Source: JANXQG01 sp037147235
GTDB taxonomy: Bacteria; Planctomycetota; Planctomycetia; Pirellulales; Thermoguttaceae
Length of the DNA: 27,593 nucleotides
Direction: 5' to 3'
NCBI GenBank assembly: GCA_037147235.1
Contig: JBAWVO010000053.1
Coordinates: forward strand, 1 to 27,593
Shown here: positions 8,436-15,035 of the stretch, one piece after another
How positions within the stretch are numbered: position 1 is the first letter of the stretch
Layout of the letters: every line of letters starts with the position of its first letter
Position numbers and translations under genes: made by a program
Notes under the pieces: model-generated
What the model saw: only the letters and a program-made list of their open reading frames with translations
Told to the model about the DNA's origin: nothing
Database searches by the model: none

Positions 8436-9107
8436 ATGGCTAGTGAAAAAGTTCCAGGTCCCTTGGGCCTCCAATCTGACACCGCAAATTCCACAGATCT
8501 GCTTTTACCCGGGCCAGCCACAGGAAGCTTCATGACTCCTGGCCCCTTGGGTGTCGACTTCGAGCCAGAGCCTCTGGCGGACCGGTTCGTGACCCAGGTG
8601 GACTGTGATTGGGTTCCTACGCCTCAGCCCAACACGACCCCCATCCCTGTCATCGCGACCAACCTCACAGATTTGGCGGCGGCACTCAGTAAGCTCAAGG
8701 AAGCTGGCGAGGGCGGCGGTAAGTTGCGAGCCGACGCCGTTTCGGCAGGCACGAGTGCCGCAGTGACTTTGACCCTCCATGGGAACCTCGTGAATCGCGT
8801 CGTGGAGTGGAACGGCTACGCTAGTGCATCAGTCGCAGCCAAGACGCACTGGGATCAGGTGCTGAAGAACCTAAAGAGACACGAGCAGCGACACATGGAC
8901 ATCGCCATTGAGGAGGGCAATAACCTTGCGAAGCTGCTTATCGGGCACAAGATCGGTTCAACGCCGACGATTGTAGATAAGGTCACTATCGCGAACCAGA
9001 AGATGCAGCAGCGACAGGACGACTTGGACTCTCCCACAGAATCAGACCATGGGCGAAAGAAAGGTCACGCATACGGGGACTGTAACATTGACACGTCAAT
9101 CCCGTAG
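8436..9107 (+). CDS. DUF922-like zinc-dependent protease with PGPLG motifs
   Basis: A 223-residue protein without a signal peptide. The C-terminal half has a zincin site H149-E-Q-R-H153 (RHEQRHMDIA), and about 50 residues later S-D204-H205-G-R-K-K-G, which fits the Glu/Asp-His-Gly element that follows the HExxH helix in DUF922-type predicted proteases. LTLHGNLVNRVVEWNGY and THWDQVLKNLKRHE resemble the strand and helix before the active site. The first 45 residues are different: PGPLGLQSD and PGPLGVDFEPEP repeat a Pro-Gly-Pro-Leu-Gly motif seen in some peptidoglycan-targeting or secreted effector-type proteins. It sits alone between two copies of the dispersed repeat. Protease activity is inferred from the motif; substrate and location are unknown. 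A secreted effector using a non-Sec route is possible but unproven. Confidence 0.75.
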   Translation: MASEKVPGPLGLQSDTANSTDLLLPGPATGSFMTPGPLGVDFEPEPLADRFVTQVDCDWVPTPQPNTTPIPVIATNLTDLAAALSKLKEAGEGGGKLRADAVSAGTSAAVTLTLHGNLVNRVVEWNGYASASVAAKTHWDQVLKNLKRHEQRHMDIAIEEGNNLAKLLIGHKIGSTPTIVDKVTIANQKMQQRQDDLDSPTESDHGRKKGHAYGDCNIDTSIP

Positions 9108-9601
9108 CGTACCGTCTTACTCGCGAGAGGAGAGGAGGGCGGGTGGCTCTCAGCAGACGGCGATCACGCCCAACTGAGGCGTTATTTTCGCCTTCATCTC
9201 GTAATCTCATCCGTATTCCGAAACATGCCAAAAAACCACCCGTTTGATGACACAGCCGTTTCCCATATCGTGGCTTTTCAGCCTGGACGGCGACGGCCCA
9301 GATCCCACGGGGCACGTTTCTGAGCACGGTCAGCTTTCGTGCCGGATAAAACACCCGTTGGGTTTGGTGTCCGTCGAGCGATCCGGACGTGAAACTGGAT
9401 TCTCTCTTCGTCTGTTGGGGGGGGGATGGCCGTTGACAAGCCTATCGAGCTGAGGCACTCCCCCCGCCTGCACCCCCTTTACTCACCAGTTCCTATGGTT
9501 TATACCGAGGTCTGTGAAGTCATTTTCCTATACTTACGAGACCGGCCCCCAGAAAATCCAGCCGCTTCAGGTCTTGCACGGTGCCCGCTCCCTTGGGTGT
9601 T
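9108..9601. other. Intergenic region holding repeat copy 2
   Basis: This 494-base stretch lies between the 3' ends of two converging genes (zincin and GH101-like) and holds the 14-mer CACGGTCAGCTTTC at 9325-9338 and the second repeat copy. No gene is recognised. Any terminators for the two genes would be here, but no strong hairpin plus T-run was found. Confidence 0.6.
9355..9425 (+). repeat. Dispersed intergenic repeat, copy 2
   Basis: It reads CCGTTGGGTTTGGTGTCCGT, then CGAGCGATCCGGACGTGAAA, then CTGGATTCTCTCTTCG and ends in nine G (9417-9425). It is in the same orientation as copies 1 and 3 and shares the upstream 14-mer with copy 1, but with a much shorter spacer (17 rather than about 79 bases). 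Confidence 0.8.
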
Positions 9602-11347
9602 TCATTTCTTGGCAGAAAGATCGGCTCCTGCCGACACAACGGAAACAGCCTCGTCTTTTCCAATCGACAAGACCAACTTTGCATCGGTAACCGCAACGCC
9701 CGCTTTTAGCGGCACGCATCCCTCCAAGGTGATCCGGTAGAGATCGACGCTCTTGACGTCGCGCCAATCGTCGGGCAGTTGCCACGCCTTGTTGTTGTAG
9801 CCCGGCCCGCTGTAGGCGATGATCTCCTGCTTCTCGTTCCACAGGGCGGGAACAAAGAGATTGTCGTCCTCACGAAGCACGAAGTCGCCTTTGCGAATAA
9901 TACGTTTTCCGTTTTCAGTGCGGGCAACAACCCCGTCGCTGTAGTGCAGCGCACCGTGCTCAAATCTCTGCCGCTCCAGCCGGCTTAGGTAATACCACGG
10001 CAGGGTCGTCCGGCAGAACATGCCCAGGAAACCGGGCATGTTCGTCTTGTCGTTTTTCCAGATTTCTTCTCCATGCATGCTGGAGCCGAAGCGGAAATCG
10101 CCGTCGCCTCCGCGATCGGTGCGGCCACGCGCCCCCAGACATTCCGGGATCTCCATTGGGTTCCATGAATACCACCACGACATCGCCTGTAAGCCGACGA
10201 AGTGTTCGCCCGGCGGGTGTGCCCAGCCGGTCCCCTCGCCCGTGACGTCAAAACCGCGGTCTCGCCAGTAATGAAAAATCTTGCGCTGGGTTTCGACGTA
10301 CTTGGCTGGGGTCAAGCCGCCGTTCTCGGGTTTCGCGTGCCAGGCGCTGAGAGACTTACCACCCTCTCCCTGAGCCACGAAGACGTCGATATGGATGGTG
10401 TGGCCGTCTTTCAGCTCGGGGATCATCTGAATCAGCCCGTCAATCCGCCGTTGCGCCAGCCCGGCCTCCCATTCCTTGGGATAGACCACGCTGTACATGT
10501 CCTCCCCCTTCATTTGTATTCCCCCGACCCGTATTTGGCCGCTGGGATCCTTGGCAAAACAGTCCTTGGCCATGTACTCATCCCACAACGGGCTTTGCTT
10601 GTAGGCGTCCACCATATTGATGTGCAGGCTCACGGTCGTGTGGAACTGTCTGGCTTCGCGGATGAGCCATCGCAAACTATCAAGCGGCGTGGCGTCCTGC
10701 CTCCGCTTCATGCGCGGATTGACCTCGCTCCAGGCGGGATAGCCGTGGTCATGTCCGCCCTTCTGCCAACCGACCAGGTAAATGATCTTCGGTATGCCGC
10801 GCGTCAGGTTGTCGGTCTTGCGAATGACCTCCAGGGCCTCCTCAAAAGTGCAAAACACTTCGTGCCCTTTCCGAAAGGTGGGATCATTGGCAAGGCGTTC
10901 CACCGGTTCCCCCTCCATGCCCATGAAGAGCTTCAGAACCAGTATCTGGTGATAGTCCCGATAGAAGGGCGCAACCACCACGTCGGTGGCGGCTGTGAGA
11001 GTCTTGCCACCCTCGACGACGGCTGCCTCGATGGCGGCGATGCCGCCCTCTTTGGGCACAACCCTGTCGCCCTCGATCGCAACGACCTCCACATTCCCGC
11101 TGGCGGCCTTGGTCCTTGCCTTGATCACTGCCTCGGAAGGACGCAAGGCGCGCTGGGAGCCGTCCTTGTAGAATCCAGTCAGGGTCAAACTGCCTGTGGT
11201 GTTCGTTTGTCGAACGGGAGTAAGAACCTTCGGGTGAATCTCAATGCCGATTCGTTGCAAGCTCTTTGCCTCGGGCGAAGCGGTCTGCGCCCAGCAAGGC
11301 GGCAGCGCCAGGGCGATCCCCGGCAGGAGAAAGGCGATGGTTTTCAT
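9602..11347 (-). CDS. Secreted GH101-like hydrolase (endo-alpha-N-acetylgalactosaminidase type)
   Basis: A 581-residue protein with signal peptide MKTIAFLLPGIALALPPCWA. Residues about 33-125 form an Ig-like (BIG2-type) segment (IEIHPKVLTPVRQTNTTGSL, SGNVEVVAIEGDRVVPKEGG). The catalytic part starts near residue 130 (YHQILVLKLFMGMEGEP) and includes VSLHINMVDAY, TIHIDVFVAQG with Asp321, and GFDVTGEGTGW with Glu371. These positions fit the nucleophile and acid/base of GH101 barrels, which release O-glycan core disaccharide from mucin-type glycoproteins. Known GH101 enzymes are much longer and multi-domain, so this compact form may have another alpha-linked substrate. It reads toward copy 2 of the repeat and starts just after the RHS remnant. 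No strong ribosome binding site precedes the ATG. The fold call is firmer than the substrate. Confidence 0.7.
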   Translation of the reverse strand: MKTIAFLLPGIALALPPCWAQTASPEAKSLQRIGIEIHPKVLTPVRQTNTTGSLTLTGFYKDGSQRALRPSEAVIKARTKAASGNVEVVAIEGDRVVPKEGGIAAIEAAVVEGGKTLTAATDVVVAPFYRDYHQILVLKLFMGMEGEPVERLANDPTFRKGHEVFCTFEEALEVIRKTDNLTRGIPKIIYLVGWQKGGHDHGYPAWSEVNPRMKRRQDATPLDSLRWLIREARQFHTTVSLHINMVDAYKQSPLWDEYMAKDCFAKDPSGQIRVGGIQMKGEDMYSVVYPKEWEAGLAQRRIDGLIQMIPELKDGHTIHIDVFVAQGEGGKSLSAWHAKPENGGLTPAKYVETQRKIFHYWRDRGFDVTGEGTGWAHPPGEHFVGLQAMSWWYSWNPMEIPECLGARGRTDRGGDGDFRFGSSMHGEEIWKNDKTNMPGFLGMFCRTTLPWYYLSRLERQRFEHGALHYSDGVVARTENGKRIIRKGDFVLREDDNLFVPALWNEKQEIIAYSGPGYNNKAWQLPDDWRDVKSVDLYRITLEGCVPLKAGVAVTDAKLVLSIGKDEAVSVVSAGADLSAKK

Positions 11348-11454
11348 GGCGACTGGACTTTCTGGAAAAAGGTTCGGCGGTGATGCAGATGGATGCTAAC
11401 AGAGATGGTATCACGGAGCAAGCATTTGCACCAGCAAAAAATAGCACAGAAATT

Positions 11455-11661
11455 TTGATGGTAGACCAAACCGACCAAGCGACCAAGAGAGTCGTAGGCG
11501 TAATCGGCCGTTACGACCAACTGGTCGCCGAGATAGCGATTGATCGAGAGGAGTTGGCCGTCGTCGTTGTAGGTGTAGGTGTAGGTGTAGGTGTAGGTGT
11601 AGGTGTAGGTGAGGTCGATTTCCTTCTCGGCCACGGCGTTGCCGCCTTCGACTCCATGCTC
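11455..11661 (-). pseudogene. RHS/YD-repeat protein remnant
   Basis: Between a stop at 11662-11664 and a loss of similarity near 11455, the minus frame reads EHGVEGGNAV, a Thr-Tyr run, then YNDDGQLLSINRYLGDQLVV and YAYDSLGRLVGLVYHQ. These are YD-repeat signatures (Y-x-Y-D-x-x-G-R-L) of the RHS core found in very large secreted planctomycete proteins. The fragment is under 70 residues, lacks a start and continues into unrelated residues, so it is a relic. The Thr-Tyr run is encoded by the hexanucleotide repeat listed next. It lies directly upstream of the GH101-like gene, whose promoter must overlap or adjoin it. Confidence 0.7.
11569..11610 (+). repeat. Seven tandem copies of GTAGGT
   Basis: Seven perfect GTAGGT units, reading ACCTAC on the minus strand and encoding alternating Tyr-Thr in the RHS remnant. 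YD repeats normally begin with a single T-Y-T-Y or similar strand, so this is an in-frame slippage expansion of a short natural motif. Copy number is likely to vary between strains. Confidence 0.95.
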
Positions 11662-11712
11662 CTACCCGTACTCCCTCCTCTCTAGGGGCCGCTGCCTGAT
11701 TATTTAACACAA

Positions 11713-11784
11713 CCGCTGGGCTTGGTGTCTGGCGAGCGATCCGGACGCGAAACTTGATTCTATCTCTTCCATTGGTGGGGGGGG
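11713..11784 (+). repeat. Dispersed intergenic repeat, copy 3
   Basis: It reads CCGCTGGGCTTGGTGTCTGG, then CGAGCGATCCGGACGCGAAA, then CTTGATTCTATCTCTTCC and ATTGGT followed by eight G. It begins about 50 bases from the RHS remnant and lacks the 14-mer that precedes copies 1 and 2. Confidence 0.8.
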
Positions 11785-11906
11785 CGGGGAGGGCGTTCGC
11801 GGCGACCTTCTAATTCTCACCGATGTCCGCGAGCATAATTTGCGAGTCAAAGCAAGCGAGTTAAGAACGGCTCAGTAGCGTTGACCTGCTCGCTTCTGGC
11901 GGCCAG

Positions 11907-12668
11907 TTAGTCCCCGCCCCAGTGCTCAGTCTTCCATTCGTCAATCCGTTCGATCGCATCCCATTCGTCGATGCTCCCCGACTCGACCAAAATGTTCAAT
12001 GCACCGACGGCCAACCCGCGTTTCTTGGTCCGCTTGGCGAATCTTAACAGTTCGGCCTTCAAGTTTTCATCGGGCCTCTTTTTGCGAGCACCGAGGTACG
12101 CCTCCAGGAAGATCAACGCCCCAAGGGCATCCGCGCGACCCTTCTTGACGGTTTGCCTGGCCAATTCCAGGACGTCGGGAAGATCGAGGATTCGCCCGAT
12201 CGTACCGAGGATCTCGAAGACCAGGGATCGCCGTTGTCCGGCGAAACTCTCGCGCGGGCGGCTGAACCCAAAGCACTCCCTCGCAAATGTCACTAGGAGC
12301 AAGAGAACGGCGCATCGTGGATGCAAGTCCGGGTCCGATGATTGAAGTCCAGCGGTCCGGCAAACTTCCTGCGTCATGCCAGCCTCCCGCAAACATTCCA
12401 CGGATTCCCACGCGACTCGCTGAAGTACCTTAAGCATCTCCTCTTCAGCGGAGCACTTGCCGGGACCGGCGGACTCACGTAGAACGAGCAACGTCTCCAG
12501 CAGCAATGTCAACTTCGTGACATCATTCGTCAGTTCTGCGATGAAGAGCGACACCTGATACGCGGACTGGCCAAGCACGATATCCCGATTGGCAAGGGTT
12601 TGGTCAGCGGCGTATCTCCTGATGTCAGCTATCAGGTGTTCAAATTGGCTGTGATGTTGAATTCGCAT
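11907..12668 (-). CDS. Helical protein of unknown function
   Basis: A 253-residue soluble protein with no signal peptide or membrane segment. It is rich in Leu, Glu, Lys and Arg and appears all-helical, with repeating helix pairs (VTKLTLLLETLLVLRES, MLKVLQRVAWESVECLREAG, FEILGTIGRILDLPDVLELA, DALGALIFLEAYLGARKK) that suggest a HEAT- or TPR-like solenoid. The C-terminus is acidic and Trp-containing (IDEWDAIERIDEWKTEHWGGD). I do not recognise the family. A possible small ORF ends five bases upstream on the same strand, and the Cys-motif gene reads away on the other strand, so the two directions may share a regulatory region. No strong ribosome binding site is seen, which would fit translational coupling to the upstream frame. 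Confidence 0.65.
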   Translation of the reverse strand: MRIQHHSQFEHLIADIRRYAADQTLANRDIVLGQSAYQVSLFIAELTNDVTKLTLLLETLLVLRESAGPGKCSAEEEMLKVLQRVAWESVECLREAGMTQEVCRTAGLQSSDPDLHPRCAVLLLLVTFARECFGFSRPRESFAGQRRSLVFEILGTIGRILDLPDVLELARQTVKKGRADALGALIFLEAYLGARKKRPDENLKAELLRFAKRTKKRGLAVGALNILVESGSIDEWDAIERIDEWKTEHWGGD

Positions 12669-12672
12669 GATG

Positions 12673-12834
12673 TTAAGTTATCAATGCAGTCGAGCGGTTG
12701 CAATGGATCTGCCATAGCGAGCCTATCCGTATGCCGCATAGCCACCCCTTGTCTTGCCAATATGCACTGGCTAGACTCAGAGCTTCAGGAATCAAAGTTT
12801 CTATTCTTTTTTTGTCAATCGGATGTGGAATCAT
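12673..12834 (-). CDS. Possible small protein upstream of the helical protein
   Basis: A 53-residue frame (MIPHPIDKKRIETLIPEALS, then AYWQDKGWLCGIRIGSLWQ) stops four bases before the next minus-strand gene, a spacing typical of an operon. Its start overlaps the start of the plus-strand Cys-motif gene by two bases, so one of the two starts may be wrong. A longer frame reaches 12942, but that part is antisense to the Cys-motif gene. No family is recognised and no ribosome binding site is clear. Confidence 0.3.
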   Translation of the reverse strand: MIPHPIDKKRIETLIPEALSLASAYWQDKGWLCGIRIGSLWQIHCNRSTALIT

Positions 12835-13063
12835 GGCCCAATTGCCAGACTGCTTTGGGGAGCAAGGTGGAGTCATTCTCGGTGGCGAGTCTCCCAAAAT
12901 GTGCCTGGACTGCCAAGTGTTCGAGAAATGCCACAAGATCACTGTGGCAGCGACTCTTCAGGCAATTGCGACCGACCTCGATCTGATCGTACAGAATGGG
13001 CTGCGGAAAGGCACTCTCGAAGGATTTGACATGCTGGGGGGATCGGAATCCGGCGAGCCGTGA
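12833..13063 (+). CDS. Small Cys-motif protein of unknown function
   Basis: A 76-residue protein reading MAQLPDCFGEQGGVILGG, then MCLDCQVFEKCHKITVAATLQAIATDL and LIVQNGLRKGTLEGF. Cys24, Cys27 and Cys33, with Cys7 and His34 nearby, form a compact C-x2-C-x5-C pattern that could bind zinc or an iron-sulfur centre. The following amphipathic helix and the NGL-x-x-G-x-L-x-x-F end look conserved to me from small bacterial proteins of unknown function. The ATG at 12833 was chosen because the upstream extension is antisense-like and has no protein character. A hairpin (13093-13114) lies 30 bases after the stop. Confidence 0.55.
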   Translation: MAQLPDCFGEQGGVILGGESPKMCLDCQVFEKCHKITVAATLQAIATDLDLIVQNGLRKGTLEGFDMLGGSESGEP

Positions 13064-13079
13064 GCCTCACGCCACGCTG

Positions 13080-13120
13080 CCACAATCGAAGCGGTCCACA
13101 AATTACGGTGGGCTATTCCT
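13080..13120 (+). repeat. Hairpin repeat, left copy
   Basis: It reads CCACAATCGAAGCGGTCCAC, then AAATTACGGTGGGCTATTCCT. GGTCCAC (13093-13099) pairs with GTGGGCT (13108-13114) using two G-U pairs around the loop AAATTACG. It lies after the Cys-motif gene and just before the FAD-protein gene. It has no U-run, so terminator function is doubtful. Confidence 0.75.
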
Positions 13121-13135
13121 AATGGGTGAAGAATT

Positions 13136-14251
13136 ATGAGTAAAGTTGTTGTCGTCGGTGCCGGTCTTTCGGGGATGACCGCAGGAATCTGTTTGGCCCG
13201 CAACGGCTATGAAGTTGAAATCTGGGAAAGGGGCAATGCTCTGGGCGGGGTTGCCCTTGATCAGGAAATGAAAATAAAGAAACCAATTGCTATTGGCGAC
13301 ATGACGCCATTCGACATCGAGCGGCTTTCGCAGTATCTAGGTTTCGATCTCATGCCCAATAAGGAAAAAAGCAACCACATCGACTATTTTACCCCTCTGC
13401 CCTCCGCACGCTTTTATATAGCGGGAACAAAATGCGACATGCATTATCCGGAGGATTTGCACATGAAACTCGTCGAGCGCGGTCCGCGGCCATCCTCGCT
13501 TGATTCTCATGTGTATCATACTGCCCTCAATGCGGGAGTAAAATTCCGATTCAATGTAGCCGTGGAGTCCAAGAAGGATTTTTCCGAACTCCCCTCGGGA
13601 AGCATTATCGCGACCGGCATGTTACGGAATTCCTTTATCGCTCTTGATGTGCCATTCGTGCCGGCTTATGCGTTTTTTGCTGTACAGGAATTCAAGAACT
13701 ATCAGGGGCCTGAAACAATCGTCTATTTGGATAAATATTCAAAAGATTATGGCTATTTCACCATTATAAACGGCATCGGATCCGCGATTCTATTTCAGCG
13801 GGGGGCGAGCATTTCCATAGCCGCCCAGGAGTGGTTCCCAAGGAGGCTGAAAGAGGATGAGGGATTGGAATTGTCCGATTGGAGAACAATCGAGGATTAT
13901 GTGGGTACGCCCACCAGTTCATTATTCAACCCGCGGCTTTTTCATGATCGGTTCATTCTCACGGGAACACTAGCGGGCTTTCAGGATCCCTCCTGGGTAA
14001 TAGGCGTTCATGGAGCACTCGTATCCGGGAAAATTGCCGCGATGGCGGTACACGACAGAGATAAAGCCTTGCAAGAGTTCCGGCGCATGAATCGCTGGTG
14101 GAAGCTAGGCTATCTTGGTAAGAAAATTATTGATGCAACGCACCCCTACAGCTTGCATTTAATGAAGCTGATAATAAAATCCAGGTCGCCTTTTCATCAG
14201 CGTTATCTCTGGTCTCTTTATCCGGCTATCCCAGGGCTTAGACGCATATAA
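13136..14251 (+). CDS. FAD/NAD(P)-binding Rossmann protein
   Basis: A 371-residue soluble protein. It begins with SKVVVVGAGLSGMTAGICLARNGYEVEIWERG, the G8-x-G10-x-x-G13 dinucleotide-binding loop followed by a basic helix and an acidic residue (Glu) at the end of strand two, as in FAD-dependent oxidoreductases and geranylgeranyl-reductase-like proteins. A late motif, LTGTLAGFQDPSWVIGVHGALVSGKIAAMAV, fits the second FAD-contact region (GD-x-A-type, here modified: the usual Gly-Asp is replaced). The tail (residues about 320-371) is basic and aromatic. Substrate is unknown. GGTGAAG lies close to the ATG. The gene is visibly richer in A/T codons (AAA, ATT, TTT) than its neighbours and lies between two copies of a hairpin repeat, which suggests acquisition by transfer. 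Confidence 0.8.
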   Translation: MSKVVVVGAGLSGMTAGICLARNGYEVEIWERGNALGGVALDQEMKIKKPIAIGDMTPFDIERLSQYLGFDLMPNKEKSNHIDYFTPLPSARFYIAGTKCDMHYPEDLHMKLVERGPRPSSLDSHVYHTALNAGVKFRFNVAVESKKDFSELPSGSIIATGMLRNSFIALDVPFVPAYAFFAVQEFKNYQGPETIVYLDKYSKDYGYFTIINGIGSAILFQRGASISIAAQEWFPRRLKEDEGLELSDWRTIEDYVGTPTSSLFNPRLFHDRFILTGTLAGFQDPSWVIGVHGALVSGKIAAMAVHDRDKALQEFRRMNRWWKLGYLGKKIIDATHPYSLHLMKLIIKSRSPFHQRYLWSLYPAIPGLRRI

Positions 14252-14302
14252 CCGGCATCCTTTGGCGACGCCGTAAGCCAGCCTAATCCCCCCACCACCT
14301 CA

Positions 14303-14343
14303 CCACAATCGAAGCGGGCCAGCAATTACGGTGGCCCGTTCTC
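14303..14343 (+). repeat. Hairpin repeat, right copy
   Basis: It reads CCACAATCGAAGCGGGCCAG, then CAATTACGGTGGCCCGTTCTCG. CGGGCCA (14315-14321) pairs perfectly with TGGCCCG (14332-14338) around GCAATTACGG. Compared with the left copy the stem bases differ but pairing is kept. It starts 51 bases after the FAD-protein stop and could act as a terminator, though the T-run is poor. Confidence 0.75.
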
Positions 14344-14428
14344 GTATCTTGCGGCATCATGCCACCAGCCATGGCAGGCACGTCGAAGCGGGAAGATGAC
14401 GGCGGATTCGAGTTGACGCGGGCCATGG

Positions 14429-14926
14429 TTACCTCAGTGCGGGTGGCGGCGGCGGCTTCAGAATCGTCCGCGTAGGTGGTGGGGGCGGTTTTAGAATTGT
14501 CGGCGTAGGTTGTGGCGACGAAGGCAGCGGAAGGGTAATCTGCACGCTATTCATCGGTCGGCCACATTGAGGGCACGACACGGCTAGTTTCGAGATTAGG
14601 CGATCACAATCAGGACACGGGGTGAGATTGTTTGTGTTCTGCTGAGCAGGCGGCGCAGAATTTCCATTACTGATGGAAAGTCGCATTGGCGAGGGCTGAA
14701 TCATTATTGCAAATCGTGCATGACAATATGGGCACTGGCGGGCATCTCGTTCGGCCCGTTGTCCGCATTGGTCGCATTTCGGACGATTATCGAACATGAA
14801 ATAAGTAACGGCCCAACCGATAGGCCCAAGCAAGAACCCCAAGATGGCTCCGGTGAGGGCACATTCTCTTTGCTCCCCAATGTAGTAGCCAACAATCGCA
14901 AAGAAGATAAAAAGCAAAAGAAACAT
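14429..14926 (-). CDS. Membrane protein with two zinc ribbons and proline-rich tail
   Basis: A 165-residue protein. Residues 1-16 (LLLFIFFAIVGYYIG) and 24-44 (LTGAILGFLLGPIGWAVTYFM) are two membrane segments. Then come two zinc ribbons: C51-x2-C54 with C65-x2-C68, and C104-x2-C107 with C118-x2-C121. The tail is Pro-rich and carries a duplicated unit, TILKPPPPPT and TILKPPPPPA. Cytoplasmic zinc ribbons after a membrane hairpin are common in small proteins that organise or sense membrane complexes; function here is unknown. GGGG lies ahead of the ATG at modest spacing. It stands alone on the minus strand; the AlbA_2 gene is 109 bases upstream and may or may not be co-transcribed. Confidence 0.65.
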   Translation of the reverse strand: MFLLLFIFFAIVGYYIGEQRECALTGAILGFLLGPIGWAVTYFMFDNRPKCDQCGQRAERDARQCPYCHARFAIMIQPSPMRLSISNGNSAPPAQQNTNNLTPCPDCDRLISKLAVSCPQCGRPMNSVQITLPLPSSPQPTPTILKPPPPPTRTILKPPPPPALR

Positions 14927-15035
14927 CGCAATGCGCCCCTTTTTTGTTTTACCTATGAGAGAATCGGTTACGCAGACCGCACACCACGCCGACTACAACC
15001 CACGTACATAAAAGACCTTCCACGGTGAATCTCCC

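Noticed and set aside
10202..11383. Long plus-strand frame opposite the GH101-like gene
   Set aside because: It is the antisense shadow of a gene with a signal peptide and clear catalytic motifs, and has no family resemblance. The same applies to long plus-strand frames opposite hsdR, hsdM and the GH106-like gene.
11569..11610. CRISPR-like array
   Set aside because: The units are 6 bases in direct tandem with no spacers. The same holds for the 11-base repeat at the right edge.
8033..11784. Dispersed repeat as integron attC sites
   Set aside because: Only copy 2 has a GTTRRRY-like core (GTTGGGT); copies 1 and 3 have GCTGAGC and GCTGGGC, no matching RYYYAAC partner is placed correctly, and no integrase gene is present.
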